NCBI RefSeq assembly: GCF_001949145.1
Contig: NW_019091380.1
Location: 1,281,703 to 1,345,702 of the forward strand
From: Acanthaster planci
Taxonomy: Eukaryota > Echinodermata > Asteroidea > Valvatida > Acanthasteridae
Reading direction: 5' to 3'
DNA: 64,000 nucleotides
Numbering within the stretch: the first letter of the stretch is position 1; every line of letters begins with the position of its first letter. Shown here in pieces: positions 1 to 13,200 of the stretch. The notes under the pieces were generated by a model. It did no database searches. It was not told the DNA's origin and worked only from the letters and a program-made list of their open reading frames with translations. Made by a program: the position numbers and the translations under genes.

Positions 1-3000
1 TTGGAAAGTTGCTGTACTCGAACAAAAAGGTTGCAAGACCAGGATGTAGAGATAAGCCGAGGAACATAAGATCGTCCAGAGACTGGGCTGCATTGAGGCT
101 GGACTCTATAGGAAGAGTGGCTTCCTTGTCACACTATATTCAGCTTTGAGTCATACAAATCTTTTGACATGCTTGACTGCACCCACACTAGACGATGATG
201 ATGTTTTATCTCCATCGCATTTGATGAAGTAGTAGATACTACGAAAGCTTATGCAGTTGTTCTTTCAGATAGTCCCAAAAGTGAGACCTTTTAATACTTC
301 AATTATCTGGGGCTTCAGACTAAAAGAACCATCCACAGGATAATTCTCTACACAGGGAAGGGTTATATGTCGGTCGCGGACTCGTGATGAAATTATTAAT
401 TTGGCGTATCAAATATAACCATCGGGTAGGAAAAGATAGGAGCTGAAAAAGACCGAGTTCTCGTGGTCATCGCCCCTTCTACGTGGAATCGCCACCATTT
501 TATCTTAACCTTCTGCTTTGTATGGGTGTTGGAGAGTTTTATGTATCTATAAATCATCTCAGCAGTCTAAAACTCAAGGCAACAACCAGATTGAAACGGT
601 AAATAGAGAGGCCTGCGCGCTTAGTAAAGTGCTTCAATTGATTGTATTTCTGGATTTTTCTAACTTGAGATTAGGTGGGGGCCAACAGACGACCCTCCCC
701 CCCTGAGCAATGGGCGCGACAAGAGATCAGCACCTGCTTACGTGGCACGTGGTTTAAAGTGCACTGTAACCAACTACCAGTCGACAGAAAGATTGCTCAC
801 ACGACCAAGAACAGGTGATGGCCAAAAATGCGCCTGGGACTGTCACCGCCAGAACAGCTGGGCGCGCGTGGTGACCGATGATACTGCGCGAATGTGACCC
901 TTCCTCTATGACGTGACAAAATATCACTTTGAGGCTTTCGATGTTGCAGCTGAGTGTAGTTTCGAATATGCGGTCAAATTTCACTGAGTAATCCGTCGGG
1001 AAAAAATGAAGACTTTGCCAAAAAAAAAAGATCATGTCAAACGAGGTCGTGACTAGACGGGACAAAGGAACATTTGCGACGAAACGAAAAGATCCATTGA
1101 CAATATGGAAAAGTACCGGTAGGTACGTACAATCGCCGGGCTATGATTTTTAGAACCCATCAAAATCCGAGTACTCTCAAAACTGTAATTTTAATGCATG
1201 CACACACACGACCAAAAAATAAGTCTCCAAATGGGCAAAAAGGCGTTCAATACAACCATGGACAAACGCGATAATTCATCCTCAAAACGTTGCCAAAACC
1301 GATTACTGGTGTTTCTCATCGACGCGAGGCCACAACCAGATGTCGCGAATTGCCTGGGAACAAAATAATACCAGTTGGCCAGCCCGTGCCCTCCAGACGA
1401 CGGGTAAAACACTTGGCTACGGCGGAGGCCCACTCGATTGGGTTTGGTACGGCTGCAAGTTTTTGTCTACAGTGGCAGCAATATTCGCACACGAGTCGCG
1501 ACGGTCATGGTTGACGGTCCGCCTTAACCCATGCCCCACCTGATGCAAGGCTGCATACATACCATCTCCCTCTTCCTTTCCCCAAAGGAAGCAATTTACC
1601 CCAGCTTTTTTGGATGGGAATTCATTTACACACGGGTAGTGGTTACTTTCGTTTCCCGCATGAAGTTAAAAGCCTACGCATGTCACTTTTTTTTAGGCGT
1701 GCCCGGCAGACGAGACTGTCAACCCAAGCAAGCCAAGTTTCTATACCACTCACTAAATCATTTTGTAGTCTCATTCCCAGACACCTTGCCAAGCACAGTT
1801 ACCGCACGATGTCACTAGCGTGACCTAGCACGAGCTGCAAGTTTTCACATTGGCTGAGGACGAAATCATCGGTACCAATTCTCTGGAACCGCATTAGTTG
1901 ACCTGTTCATAGCTGCTACAAAGGTGACAGTGTAAATGAACAGGGTGTCAGTGATCCCATTTTTAACCTTAAGAATGATTTTGAAAGCTGTTGCAGACCT
2001 TTATCGGTGTCCATAGCCTGACATCTCAGATTATAACAGAAACTTTCACTGGAATGGACGTGGTCAAACACAAAACAGCCGTCGTTGGGTAAAGTTGCCC
2101 GTTAAAACACAAGATCAAGTTTATTTTAGAAAGTGTCGCACGTGGGGCAAAGAATACGAAGTTTGGCCCGAGGGGGTTGTCCCTTTGGATGATTTGTCAG
2201 CTGAACCCGCAGTTCAAATAGGCTCTATGGCATGCAGGGCAAACTTGGCCGGGAAAAGTCAAATCCTAAGGTGAACATGCTCGAGGCAGCGAGTTACAAA
2301 GCCCCGAATCTCTTCTTTAAAAAGTCTATCAACGGTGACGCTTCAAGTGTTAGCAGATTGTACTTCAAAACCAGCAACTACCTGAAGGCAACGCTTCCAA
2401 ATCTATTTTTTTCAGGATGGTTTATTTCTTTCAAGGCATGAGATGAACTTGGACTAATAATTATTATCCGTTCAACACTGCTCACGCGACGCGTGTCTAT
2501 TCCATAGACCTCGATAATCCTCTCCACGCCAAAAATATTAATGAATCACTAGTAGAAAAGGGCGAATTGGGATGAAACAGATTCCTGGCTCTCCTCTGCA
2601 GAGGTTCGCGTGAAGTAGCAAACATGATAACTGATTTAAAACTGGCATTTCCTCCTTCTGTCGTGATCTTTGTCCAAGTTATCACGCACACTAGTAAAAG
2701 AAGTGGCTGACTTCCTCCAACAGGGCAATAAGCCCGTTTCACTTCCTCCAGGAAGCCTCAACTTTCTCTTGGGCCCTTTTTTCTCTAGAAGCTTTACATA
2801 ACAGCCACCCACGTCTACAAAGTGGCTGACGTGGGAGAGCGTTTCTGCATGCAAGTGACAAACAGACTACGATAGTACTAAGTTGATCCTGGATGAGCAA
2901 AGAACTTTGGGGTTCCGTGCAAAGATTGTATTTGGAGATTTCGAGGATTGAGATAGGCCCTACGGTCTGGTATTACCGAATTCTATGAGGTGCTCATTTG

Positions 3001-6000
3001 CTTTCACCATATTAAAAGTTAAAAGTATTTGGAAAAGGAAGTCACGTTCGAGTACTTTAGTGAAGAATCGCTTTTGACAAACATGTAGGGGAAAAAGGCT
3101 AAGGAGATACGAACGCAACGAACTGCAATCGGTCATTCTGGTGCAAAGCATGTGTCAGAGTGGCAAAGTTTAAACATTATAAAGTTGGTTAAAAGGGGGT
3201 AAGACATTACACGTGTATTCTCGGCCTGCTGACATAGACTTTAGAAGCGTCTAATGTAATGGCCCCAAATGACGTAGGTACTCACGTGAACAACCGCCAA
3301 AGTGGTTTCTTTTCCAGCCGTAGCAGCAACCGTACTGGCTCCGGCCGAACTTGCAAAGCCCAACCGTTCCTCCGCCCGTAACAGGCCTCGACAGATTGGG
3401 AACCCCTGGTCGACGTCCAATGATTCGTGATCTGTAAGACAATGTTTGGCTGGCATCAGTAAATTCCAGAAAACTTGTGGAGCCAAGACCCCTTGTTAAT
3501 AATAATCACTCTTGACCATGGAACAGCCTTGCATGGAACTAAAATCTATGCAGTTCTCAGCCAGGACTACGGAAGGCAGGGACGGGAATGCAAGAATCAG
3601 TGTCACTTCTCTTTCCTTCAGTCGAACAAAATTTCAAGCATTTTTTCACACATCCCTACTGGTGATTTGACCCTGTACGTACCATAGAGGTCTGTTTCTA
3701 ATAATTGTCTGCCCAGGGACCTGATTATGTTGGTCTTGGCAAGCTTCCAAGAGCTCCATGGTTATATATATTTCTGTTTCATCCATGCCTTGTTTTCATG
3801 TGTATGTGTTAGCTGCTATCCGAGCTTCCATAAACTAAAATGACATTTCTCTCGAGCACCATTCGATTCAAGATCAACCCCTTCTCTTTTCTTCGGCTTC
3901 ACAGAAAAGATAATATGTATTAATACATTTCAAAGAACGAAAAACATATCGATGTCGCCAAATTTCACCAGGACTTGGAAAGCTTTGACCAATTGGATTC
4001 CATATTACTGAGTGTCAATGTTTTCCATCTTCGCTACCCAAGTCTCACTGAGTCGCACCGGGTTAATAAATAATAATGTCACAGATGACTATTTGGACAA
4101 GTGGTGCCCAGCGGACCCAGGCGGTTTATTTATGCAGTTGGATCTTTATTGCAGTCGATGACAGCGGAGCCTTCGAAGAAACTATCGACTAATGAAACAG
4201 AGTATTTATGGTGAAGTAAAGAAAAGGTGAATCTTCAGTCATCGGAAGGGTCCTTCAAGGAATTCGATGAACGGAGAAACACTTCAGATACTTTAGACAC
4301 GAGGAGTTATGAAGGGGTCCGGACGCCCGAGAAATTGCAAGTATGTTCCGGCATGTCCGGGGCCGATTCTATTTTCAGCGGCATCGGGAGCGGACCGGCC
4401 TAAAACCATTTGCTGTGAGTTCATGACATTCTTCACTGCTCACTTCCAACAAAATCCGCCTGCTCAGGTCTTCTTCATTCTGCGAGGCTCCCATGTAGGC
4501 AGCAAAAGATCAAAAACGATGGGCCAAGCTTTTCAATTGACCTAACCATACCCAAGCAACCCACCACGATATTGGTGTTACCACGTTTAAAATAGTGTGA
4601 CATCTCTCCAAGGTCCGGCTTGCACTTCCAAGCCTCCCGCTCATGTTAATTCTCACGGAAATGCCATATGCCAGGGGCTCTGCCCTACTACGTCTGAATT
4701 AGCCTCGCAAACTCGAGTCCAGTCCAACTTGGTGTACATTGTGATGTACCCCCTCCCCATCGTTTATTATAATACAACTAACAAGGGATTATAGATGTAC
4801 ATGTACGTGCGCTCAGACAAGCTTGGTTGAAGGAGAACAGTAAAGGGCCCCACTCCAACCGGGCCGAGGGAACGAGGCGCACGACACTGAGCAAGTCTAG
4901 CTTGAGGAGCGAGTCACCCCAAGGCCGACGGTCACAAATGACTGAGTGAAAGAGATTTTAAAGCCGTTTTCCCTTCCCTCAATTACTTCTGACGGGGTTA
5001 ACCCCTCGGAAAGAATCGATCAGTAAGTAACGAAATTTGGAGTCTCCGGCGTGACACATAAGGCTGTACATTCCGCTGGAGAGTCCAGTTTAAATGAGCA
5101 GCGAGACCTCCGACTTATACATGCACTGTGGGACCCCCCATGCAACACTGTACAAAAGCACTACAATTCCCAAGCAGTTAGAATCTAAACATAGAAACAA
5201 CACTACCTGAAAAATGCGGAAAGTAAACAGTACTCTCATTTAGAAAATCTGAAATGCAGCTCTTGAATTGTCCTCCCAGCAAACATTCCTTCTTGCAAGT
5301 TCTTCGTTTAGTTTGATTGAGTGGGAGTTACCCTAGGGTTTTTCTGGCGCGATGTTTCGTTCCGCGGATTCAGTTTCAAGGGCTGATTTACACCACTCAG
5401 TAGTCATAACAGTCATGTGGTGGCAAGTCAGGTCACGGATAGGCATGGGCTGGGGGAGTTCTGACTTGTCGAAGTCAGTGAATCGTTTAAACCTCGGTAT
5501 TACTCGCAAACTCTGACGCTGCGAGGACGAACGCTTTTAGGGGGTAACGGAACCTTGGCCCCTCACAACACAAGCAAAATTTGTTTCAATGAAAAATGAC
5601 GAGAGAGAGAGAGAGGAAAAAACGAAAAAGAATTCGCGGACTTCTCTTCTTTCCAAATGCGCACAAAATGTACCCCCAAAATTTAGCCGTCCTCCTCAGA
5701 GAGGCCTTAACAGATTTCATGATGAAATTTCCAAATGTTTGTTGCTTCCAACAAAAACTTCTCCCAGGAATTGGTTTCTAGATAGACCCTTGGGTTTATC
5801 CGTAGAGTTTCATCGAATTCTTTATAGTAGAGCATTCTCTGCTTGGCCGTTATGTTGACGATTTAAAAATATATATATATACAAGTGATTTTGACCATTT
5901 CTATTACCACAGCGCGAAAACTGAAGAATATGCAATGCGATCCCCAGGTACAAAACAACACGATATACCAAGACAATGTGTGGAAGGCGAGTGGGGAAAC

Positions 6001-9000
6001 GAAAGTCCTCTCTTTTGGCTCCATTGTTGTCGAAAGTAAACAGTTTTGCGACAGGATACCAATTTTAAAACACGGCATCTTCTAGTTGCTGTACGTTTGC
6101 ACGCTAATAAATCACAGAATCGATTCCGCAATAAAAAGTTATGAACAATTTCAAAGTCTTTTTAGTCAATTAAATTTTTTTCGCCGTGTTTCTCAGCGCC
6201 TTGCCAGTGTCAAAGAACAAATATTAGACTTACAGCTCTAATTATTTACTTAAATACACCTTGCTTCTCTTGTTGAAAATACTACTTCTAATAGGCCTTT
6301 AAGTATTTCTATTGAATGTAAGATTATACTTGAAACAAACAAGGCTAATTCAAGAGTTGGATAAACTTTTTGGAGCCAGTCTCCGAATAGTGTCAAAATC
6401 CACATGAACGAGAGGAAAGAGTCTCAAGAATTTCTCCGAATGCAACAGAACTTCGAAGCCAGTTACCTACCGTAGGACTAGGAGGAATTCACTCACCTGG
6501 AGCTGTACACAGACTTCGGCGTTCAAGAAGGAACTCGATAAGCCCAACCCTTGCTATTTGCTCACACTTAGTCATAATATAGGTAAATATGTTACTTGTT
6601 AATACTACTCCATGTCAAGTATGCTGTTTACAATGAAGAGCTCACTTACCCTTGACTACACACGCCAGAAACGAGTAGCAGCAAAACGGAAACCGAAGAA
6701 AGTAACATCTTGGCCGGGTAAGTTTTGTCAACTAGAAGTAACTTTCAGCCCGGCGATGGAGCGTTGATTTTCCGCGCACGATACGGGTAGGCAAACGATT
6801 GGGAATCTTCAGCTTACCGATGATATTAATCCTCATGCACTGCAGGCAGCTAGCTTGGACAGCGGTGACTTGTGAAAAGGCCAGTTCGTAAAAGGCACTT
6901 GATGGATGGAATGTGGGGCTCTATGAGCACACTAAGCTTGGGGGATCCCGTGTGTCAAAACTGCTAGGCACGGTGGACGATATGCCAGGCTCGCTTTCAA
7001 CTCCAGAAGTGAATATGGAATGATTAACTCTTTTAACTGCCAACGTGCCTTCACGTGGTCCTGTGAATTTATGCAGGGCAGTGTTTATGCGTTAGCATGT
7101 GAATTGTCTGCTGCATATACGCCGAAATATGTGGTAATGTTGGAGCGAACAGAACCCCTACTTCAGGTTGAGCCGGGCACTTGTTGCCAGAATTGTAGAT
7201 CAACAGCAATGAAGTTACGTCGCTCTTCCACTTGATCAGTTCTCTGTTGCACCGTGCCGGCATGCCGCGGCAGTAGTCGTGAGTCGGCGGTTCCGTAGAC
7301 TTGGTACTAAGTCGGTAATTGGTTTGGGTTGTTCACGCACACCACGATCTACACGGTCTGCACATATTTCTGCCTTTGTGCGGGGACGTTATCCCTAACT
7401 TGCGGATGATCGACAATTCAATTGTATGAGTCGAATCGCAACCGCAGGATTACAGTACAGTTCAGTGCGCCGATGAATTACAACTGGTGTTTGCGGACAG
7501 AACGCGACTATCTAACGACTTGTCATCAAGTCTAGCGGTTCTACAGCAGTGACTTGCACCATCAGCCAACCAGAAGTGGACAAAAAACATTGTGAAGGAG
7601 TGGTTATTAGCATAACACAGTTGTCTGCAAGAACATGTACGTGTACAAGTACATTGCGAATCTGTAGCCAGTTATGGAACTAATGTCCTAACTTTGTTTA
7701 CCTTATCCATGAAGTGGTTTTTGCTGGTAGTTTCTCACCCTTGAAGTTTAGATCTGAAATTGTGAAGTGCGACTGAGCGCAGGCTACCTTTCTCATTCTC
7801 ACTTCCGCACCATGCACCGCACCTGCCAGTGAAAACGCATGGGCGTGCGAGATGGCGTACGACCCACCACTTCTTCAGCTCATCGAGCCGCGTGTGCGAC
7901 ATCTTATCTTGCGTCCAACCGTGTAGCAAGGAACAGTCCTTGCTCTACGGTCCAACCAGCGGTTTGTGCACTCCGCCTGCCACCTGGGGGCTCTTCAAAC
8001 AACACTTACCCAGCAATATTATTGCCATCCTCAGGCACACACGGTCTGGCACCCTTGACCTCAAAAACAACAGCGGCTCAAACTAGTCAAAGAAGGTTCA
8101 CCTCATGCACCCCTTGGTGCAGATGGATTCAACGGTTTCACGCAGCTTATCCCGATTGACGCGGTTCAAACTTAACTGAATTATAACAAATGCACGCTAA
8201 TCATCAACGCCAAGTTTAGTTGTTCATAAAATAAACCGTCTGCATGTAATTTCCCCAGGTCCTAACTTCAATTAATATGGCTGCTTGCATCATGAAGCAA
8301 GGACGGGTAAATAAGCTCACCGATGAATATATATTTTTTATTACAGAAACTGCTTCATATACTCCATTAAAAGAAAAAAAATACACACTTCCTGAAAATA
8401 CAGATGCACATTAACTGCATTAAGATTAAGAATTGTTTTTGCTTTAAATCGATTAGTTATTAATTAGTTATCAATTGCCCAAATAAAGTATGCTTTGTCA
8501 ACATACTGTCCTAAACATTGAGTGCACCGGTTTTAATAGAACCACACTCATTCGCAAAGAGATTAGGCCTACACATTACCGCAATCTTCGTGACAGTGCT
8601 ATAACAGTGTCCACCATGCAAATCTTCACATTTAACTGCATTAACAGCGAGGCCCTACTGTAACGGAAAAGTTCACTCCCGACGTGGGGAGAGTGCGCCC
8701 TCATGGCTGAATGCTCCCAACTTCTTACATTGCACCCTTGAACGCCGAAACTTTTGAAAAGCTAGGGACTCTTGTTTTGTTTACGAAAATTGGCAACATT
8801 TTGAATATACCATCAAAGGTTGCAGTTTGATATCCATGTGAGATTTTGGGTCGAACTTTATGAATTATTGTTTTGGTTTGGTACTCAAGGCCAACCGCAA
8901 TTATGCCGACAGTGGTTGGCCAAACCAGCGATTTGTGACTGAAGTTAAACTGAACACAATCTGCAGGGTGCCTGACTGTTCTTTTAACTAGCTTTTTTCT

Positions 9001-9700
9001 GTGCCGCGTGTGCTATTAATAAGGTAAATTCTTCGAGGCACAGCCTTCACGGATCAAAAAAAAAATATTTTTCTACGTTGAACACTGTCATTTTTTTATC
9101 CCTCGAAGGCGCTATCTTCACAGGTTTGAAAAAAATAGATTGTTTTTCTTTGAAAGTTAAATTCGTCAATCGTACCACGATGTGACCCATCTCAATTTTT
9201 GTCGAATTTGGGTATTAGCATATTCTTGAATTGTTGTGCATGATTAAATCTTTTTTTTATAGGTGCTCTGAAAAGCAATAAATTAATTTGGGTTATTAAA
9301 AATGTTGACCTACCTCTCCGAAATATGAAATTATTTTTTCACGGACTGACCGATTGAAATATGTCACTTCGTTTAACACTTGAGACAACGCTGTTTTATT
9401 TCCATGAAGTAACGTACACAGTCTGCAGTATCTGGACTTTAAGCGACACCTATCGATGTCACTTGTAGTTCAGTCATTCGGAACCAGTCTTTAGCGCTGT
9501 TTGGTGTCATTCTAAGCTGAACGTTTAATCTTAATTTCAGCCGAGTTCCTGTTTCCTTAAATTGCTGAACACACGTTTATTCCTTGTTTTGTTTGTTTGT
9601 TTATTGAAATCGTAATGGATATTCGTACGATGACAAAAAAAAACCCTAAGCGAGGCGTATTTGTGTAGTCAGTCACGGCAACAATGCTGTGGCCTTGGCC
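1..9700. other. Intergenic sequence without a recognisable gene
   Basis: Open frames are short and scattered over all frames, with no family motif, consistent splice structure or RNA gene. Short homopolymers and ACATGTAC-type palindromes occur. Confidence 0.65.
5602..5617. repeat. Short (GA)n microsatellite
   Basis: GAGAGAGAGAGAG preceded by ATGAC. No coding context was recognised. Confidence 0.7.
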
Positions 9701-9779
9701 AAGGTCCTTTTAAAAGTAAGTCCGACATTTTATTTTTACCCAAACCACGACTGTTTAAGTTCTCCAGCTGTTACCGTAT

Positions 9780-10205
9780 CCTTCACTGAAGTCACCAATA
9801 TCCTTTAAAATAATTACGAAACAACTCCGACATTTGGTCTGCTTCCTTTTCTAAGGTCATTTAAAAGTGACCGATGTCCTTTAAAATGATTACGAAAGAA
9901 CTCTGACATTTGGTCTACTTCCTTTACTAAGGTCATTTAAAAGTGACCGATGTCCTTTAAAATGATTACGAAGGAACTCTACTCCCTTTGCTAGTGTCAT
10001 TTAAAAGTCACTGTCGACTGATGGCCTTTAAAGTGATTATAAAACAACTCTGATGTTTGGTCAACTTCCTTCACTTATGTTATTAAAAAGTCACCAATAT
10101 CCTTTAAAATGATTATTAAAGAACTCTGACATTTTGTCTTCTTCCCTTACTAATGTCATTTGAAAGTCACCGATGTCCTTTGAAATGATTGAGAGACAAC
10201 TTTGA
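9780..10205. repeat. Tandem repeat, about six copies of a ~76-bp unit
   Basis: The block CCTTTAAAATGATTA recurs at about 9802, 9878, 9954, 10025, 10101 and 10177. Each copy is followed by ACTCTGACATTTGGTC-like sequence and TCATTTAAAAGT.ACCGATGT. Spacing is 76 bp except for one 71-bp unit. Copies differ by point changes and small deletions, indicating an old array. A partial, more diverged copy lies just upstream (~9707-9780). Confidence 0.88.
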
Positions 10206-13200
10206 TACTATTTGTTCTTGCACTGTTTAATTTACCTACACGTGTATAAGTTGAAATACACTGAAGACACGATAACTGATAATGGTCAATGCGTTTCATC
10301 GATAGGTCCTATATTATTGTAATTCTTTTTAACGTAGGCGTTCAAAGTATCTTAAAAAATTCCATCCTGGGTATAGGCCTACGTGGAAAAACAAGTTTGA
10401 ATGATAAGAAGGTACACTTTGAAGAATATTAAAAATTAAAAAATAAGAGTTCGTGACTTTCGAGGTCCCGATGGGAATCCCCCTTCAAAGTTCCTTCGGC
10501 TTTTGCAAAGTGCTGTTCTTTTTAATCAAGACCTGTTTAATCGAAAAAAATTTAAACAAAACACAGTGAAGTATTTTAAACGAACCTCCGGCTCCACATA
10601 CATGAAGATTATCAACGTGAAAAGGTCCGCGCCCGCATGCGCAAAACAAAGATACTGTCAGCCACAGAGAAATCGAAATGTTTTGTTTCACAAAATGATC
10701 CATCTGTATAGGTCACTGTTTGCGCTCGTAAAATATGACAATAACAATTCTATAAAGTGACATATGGTTTTGGAGCTTCATTTAACCTAGTGCTTAAGTT
10801 TTTCCCCCAACAAAAAATCTCAAATATTAATTTAACTATCTACTTTATTAATACGAAATCTGTGTCAATAAAACTTTTACTGTGGGGGGGGGGAATTAAA
10901 CATCCAAAACGGACCCAACTTGAACGCGTTTTTCTCGAAATGTCAAATGCGATATTGTTCAGATCATGTAACGACCGACCAATTGTCGTAATCCTATCCA
11001 GATAATTTATAATCTCATATTTTTAACTGAAGTTATAAAACGGAAAAAAGGAATTGTTTATGAGGCAATAATTTACAGCAAATGCTAAGTCACGTAACGC
11101 ATTGGGCTTATCAACACCAAATACACGATATAAATCAATTACTCGCTAGCTTTGTATCGAATCATTTACTGTACTGGAAGAAGGTTTAGCATCCAGCCGA
11201 TATTCCTGGACTGCAAATCGTCAAGGGCCCGTTGTTAACAGACTTACGTGTTTAACGACTCGGACACCAGCTCACCTGAGAGTAACCAGGAACGGTTTAC
11301 GTCAGATTTGGAGTATCCAATCGCATCAGGTGAAACTTTGAGTGTTCATTCCCGCCAGCAAGGAGAGAGAAAAACAAAAACAACCGTGATCGCCAAATAC
11401 TCGATCTTAATGAAGGAGGTACAGTGATAGCGCCACCAAGAGATGACATCCATCCAGATACCTATTCGTTTCGAAAATGTTTGAATGGCCATTTTCATGA
11501 AGACGTTTTAAATAAAAAGTAAATGTATCACCGAAGAAAATAACTTTATCATCTTTTTCGAAGAAGATACTTTTGCAAGTGAAATTCGGTGTCCAAAGTC
11601 ACAAAATGATATCTCTGCATGAACAATCGTCCTTGCCTGTTTTGTTATTTAGAATAGAAACCATCCTGGAGCAGGTTTTATGTGAATCAAGCGTAAACTG
11701 CGTGGCCTTTATAGTACCGGTGTGGACCCACAACCTTTGCATTTTACCCGATGCGAAATCCAGTGCGTACAAGACACCTTTAATACCGGTGCGAACCCGT
11801 TTCGTGTACGGATTTGAATTTTGAGGGCCCCCCGGTATGACAAGGCTTTCGGCCTGTATTGTATGTAGTTTAGGCAGTTCACGCACACGTCCCGAGAGCT
11901 CAGTCCGCACGGGCACACAAAGTGCGTTTCCTCAGCGGGATCAGCGCAAGTGTCTTTCGCCCACCTGTCCCCAGAGGATTTAATTAAATTGCAGGGGTCC
12001 TCAAGTGCAGGGCCACATTACTTTTCCATCAGAGTGGCTGATACTGTGCCCCTGGCTCAAATGCTCGTTCAATTCAACCTCGTCAAGGGGGGATGTTATT
12101 AAGACAGCTGGTAGCTTTGACTTGCAGTTCGCTGACTTGCCATTTTTAAAGAACCCAAAACGAATTGGCAGAGGACAGGTGGCATGGCCCTCACTGGTCA
12201 ACAGGTTAGTTTTGAGGTCCTTTAATCGAAGTCAGTCTCAACTTTACTTTTTAAAGATTTCAAATCGCAGTTACTGGTCGTCTGGGCCAGTATATCGTAT
12301 TGCATGACGTGAGCACACGGGGTTTCAAGAACTTTCTCTTCTCAGAAGTCTGAATTTAACGATTATATTTATCCCGACAAATCCGAAACTGAGGAACTCG
12401 CCGCGACATTTTGTACCCAACATTTAGGAAAATGATTTCATCTTGCTCTAAATTAAGCATGTTTCCTCCCCTGCCTTTATTAAAGACATTGAACCCTCTG
12501 TCAAAATCAACACACTACTTAATGTACTGAAGTATGTCCTAATTAACATCTTTCGATTCGGGTCCTTAGGTTCCCCAGGTAGGTTCAACTTGAGCCCCAG
12601 TAGTCAAATCGTTTCCCTTGTGATATAAAATGAACGTCATCTTCGCCTCCAGGTAGTGGGATTTTACGTGCAGGTGCGGCGAGTTTCATCTGTTAGGCTT
12701 TACGAGGAGAGACTCTGCTAAGTCCCCATTTCCTGGTTAATGTTTTATACTTAGCTCCCGTATCAAATATTTTTCAATACGGCCAGCGTATCAAGCAATC
12801 ACTGCCGCAGGACTCAGCTATCATAAGAGATTGAATTCAGGTTTACAGTTGACCACTGGAAGCGATTTTTAAAGAAATATTTCGTGATATTCGAAAAAAA
12901 GTACAACTATAATGGCCGCCAACCTTAATGACAGTGCGGAAGCGGGTTGGGATCAACTTCATCGGCAGTGACGTCACTCGTGATTGCACACATTTCACCG
13001 GGGACACCGAAAACAAATTGTGTGGCTTGCATCATCCTAGCTCTATGCTTGTACAGAGGCTGCATGCATTTCAGAGTTTCAGGTGGAGGTGACAGGAGCA
13101 CCCCGGGGGCATTATAGACTTCCGCTGGGGGGGGGGGGGAGATGCGTGTCCTCCATCGTAGTTGCGCCATTGAAAACCTTATGGATTTCCTGGGGTTTGA

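Noticed and set aside
2540-2575. Sequence resembling cloning-vector polylinker (AATCACTAGT, AAGGGCGAATT)
   Set aside because: The matches are short, out of vector order and embedded in ordinary sequence; probably coincidence.
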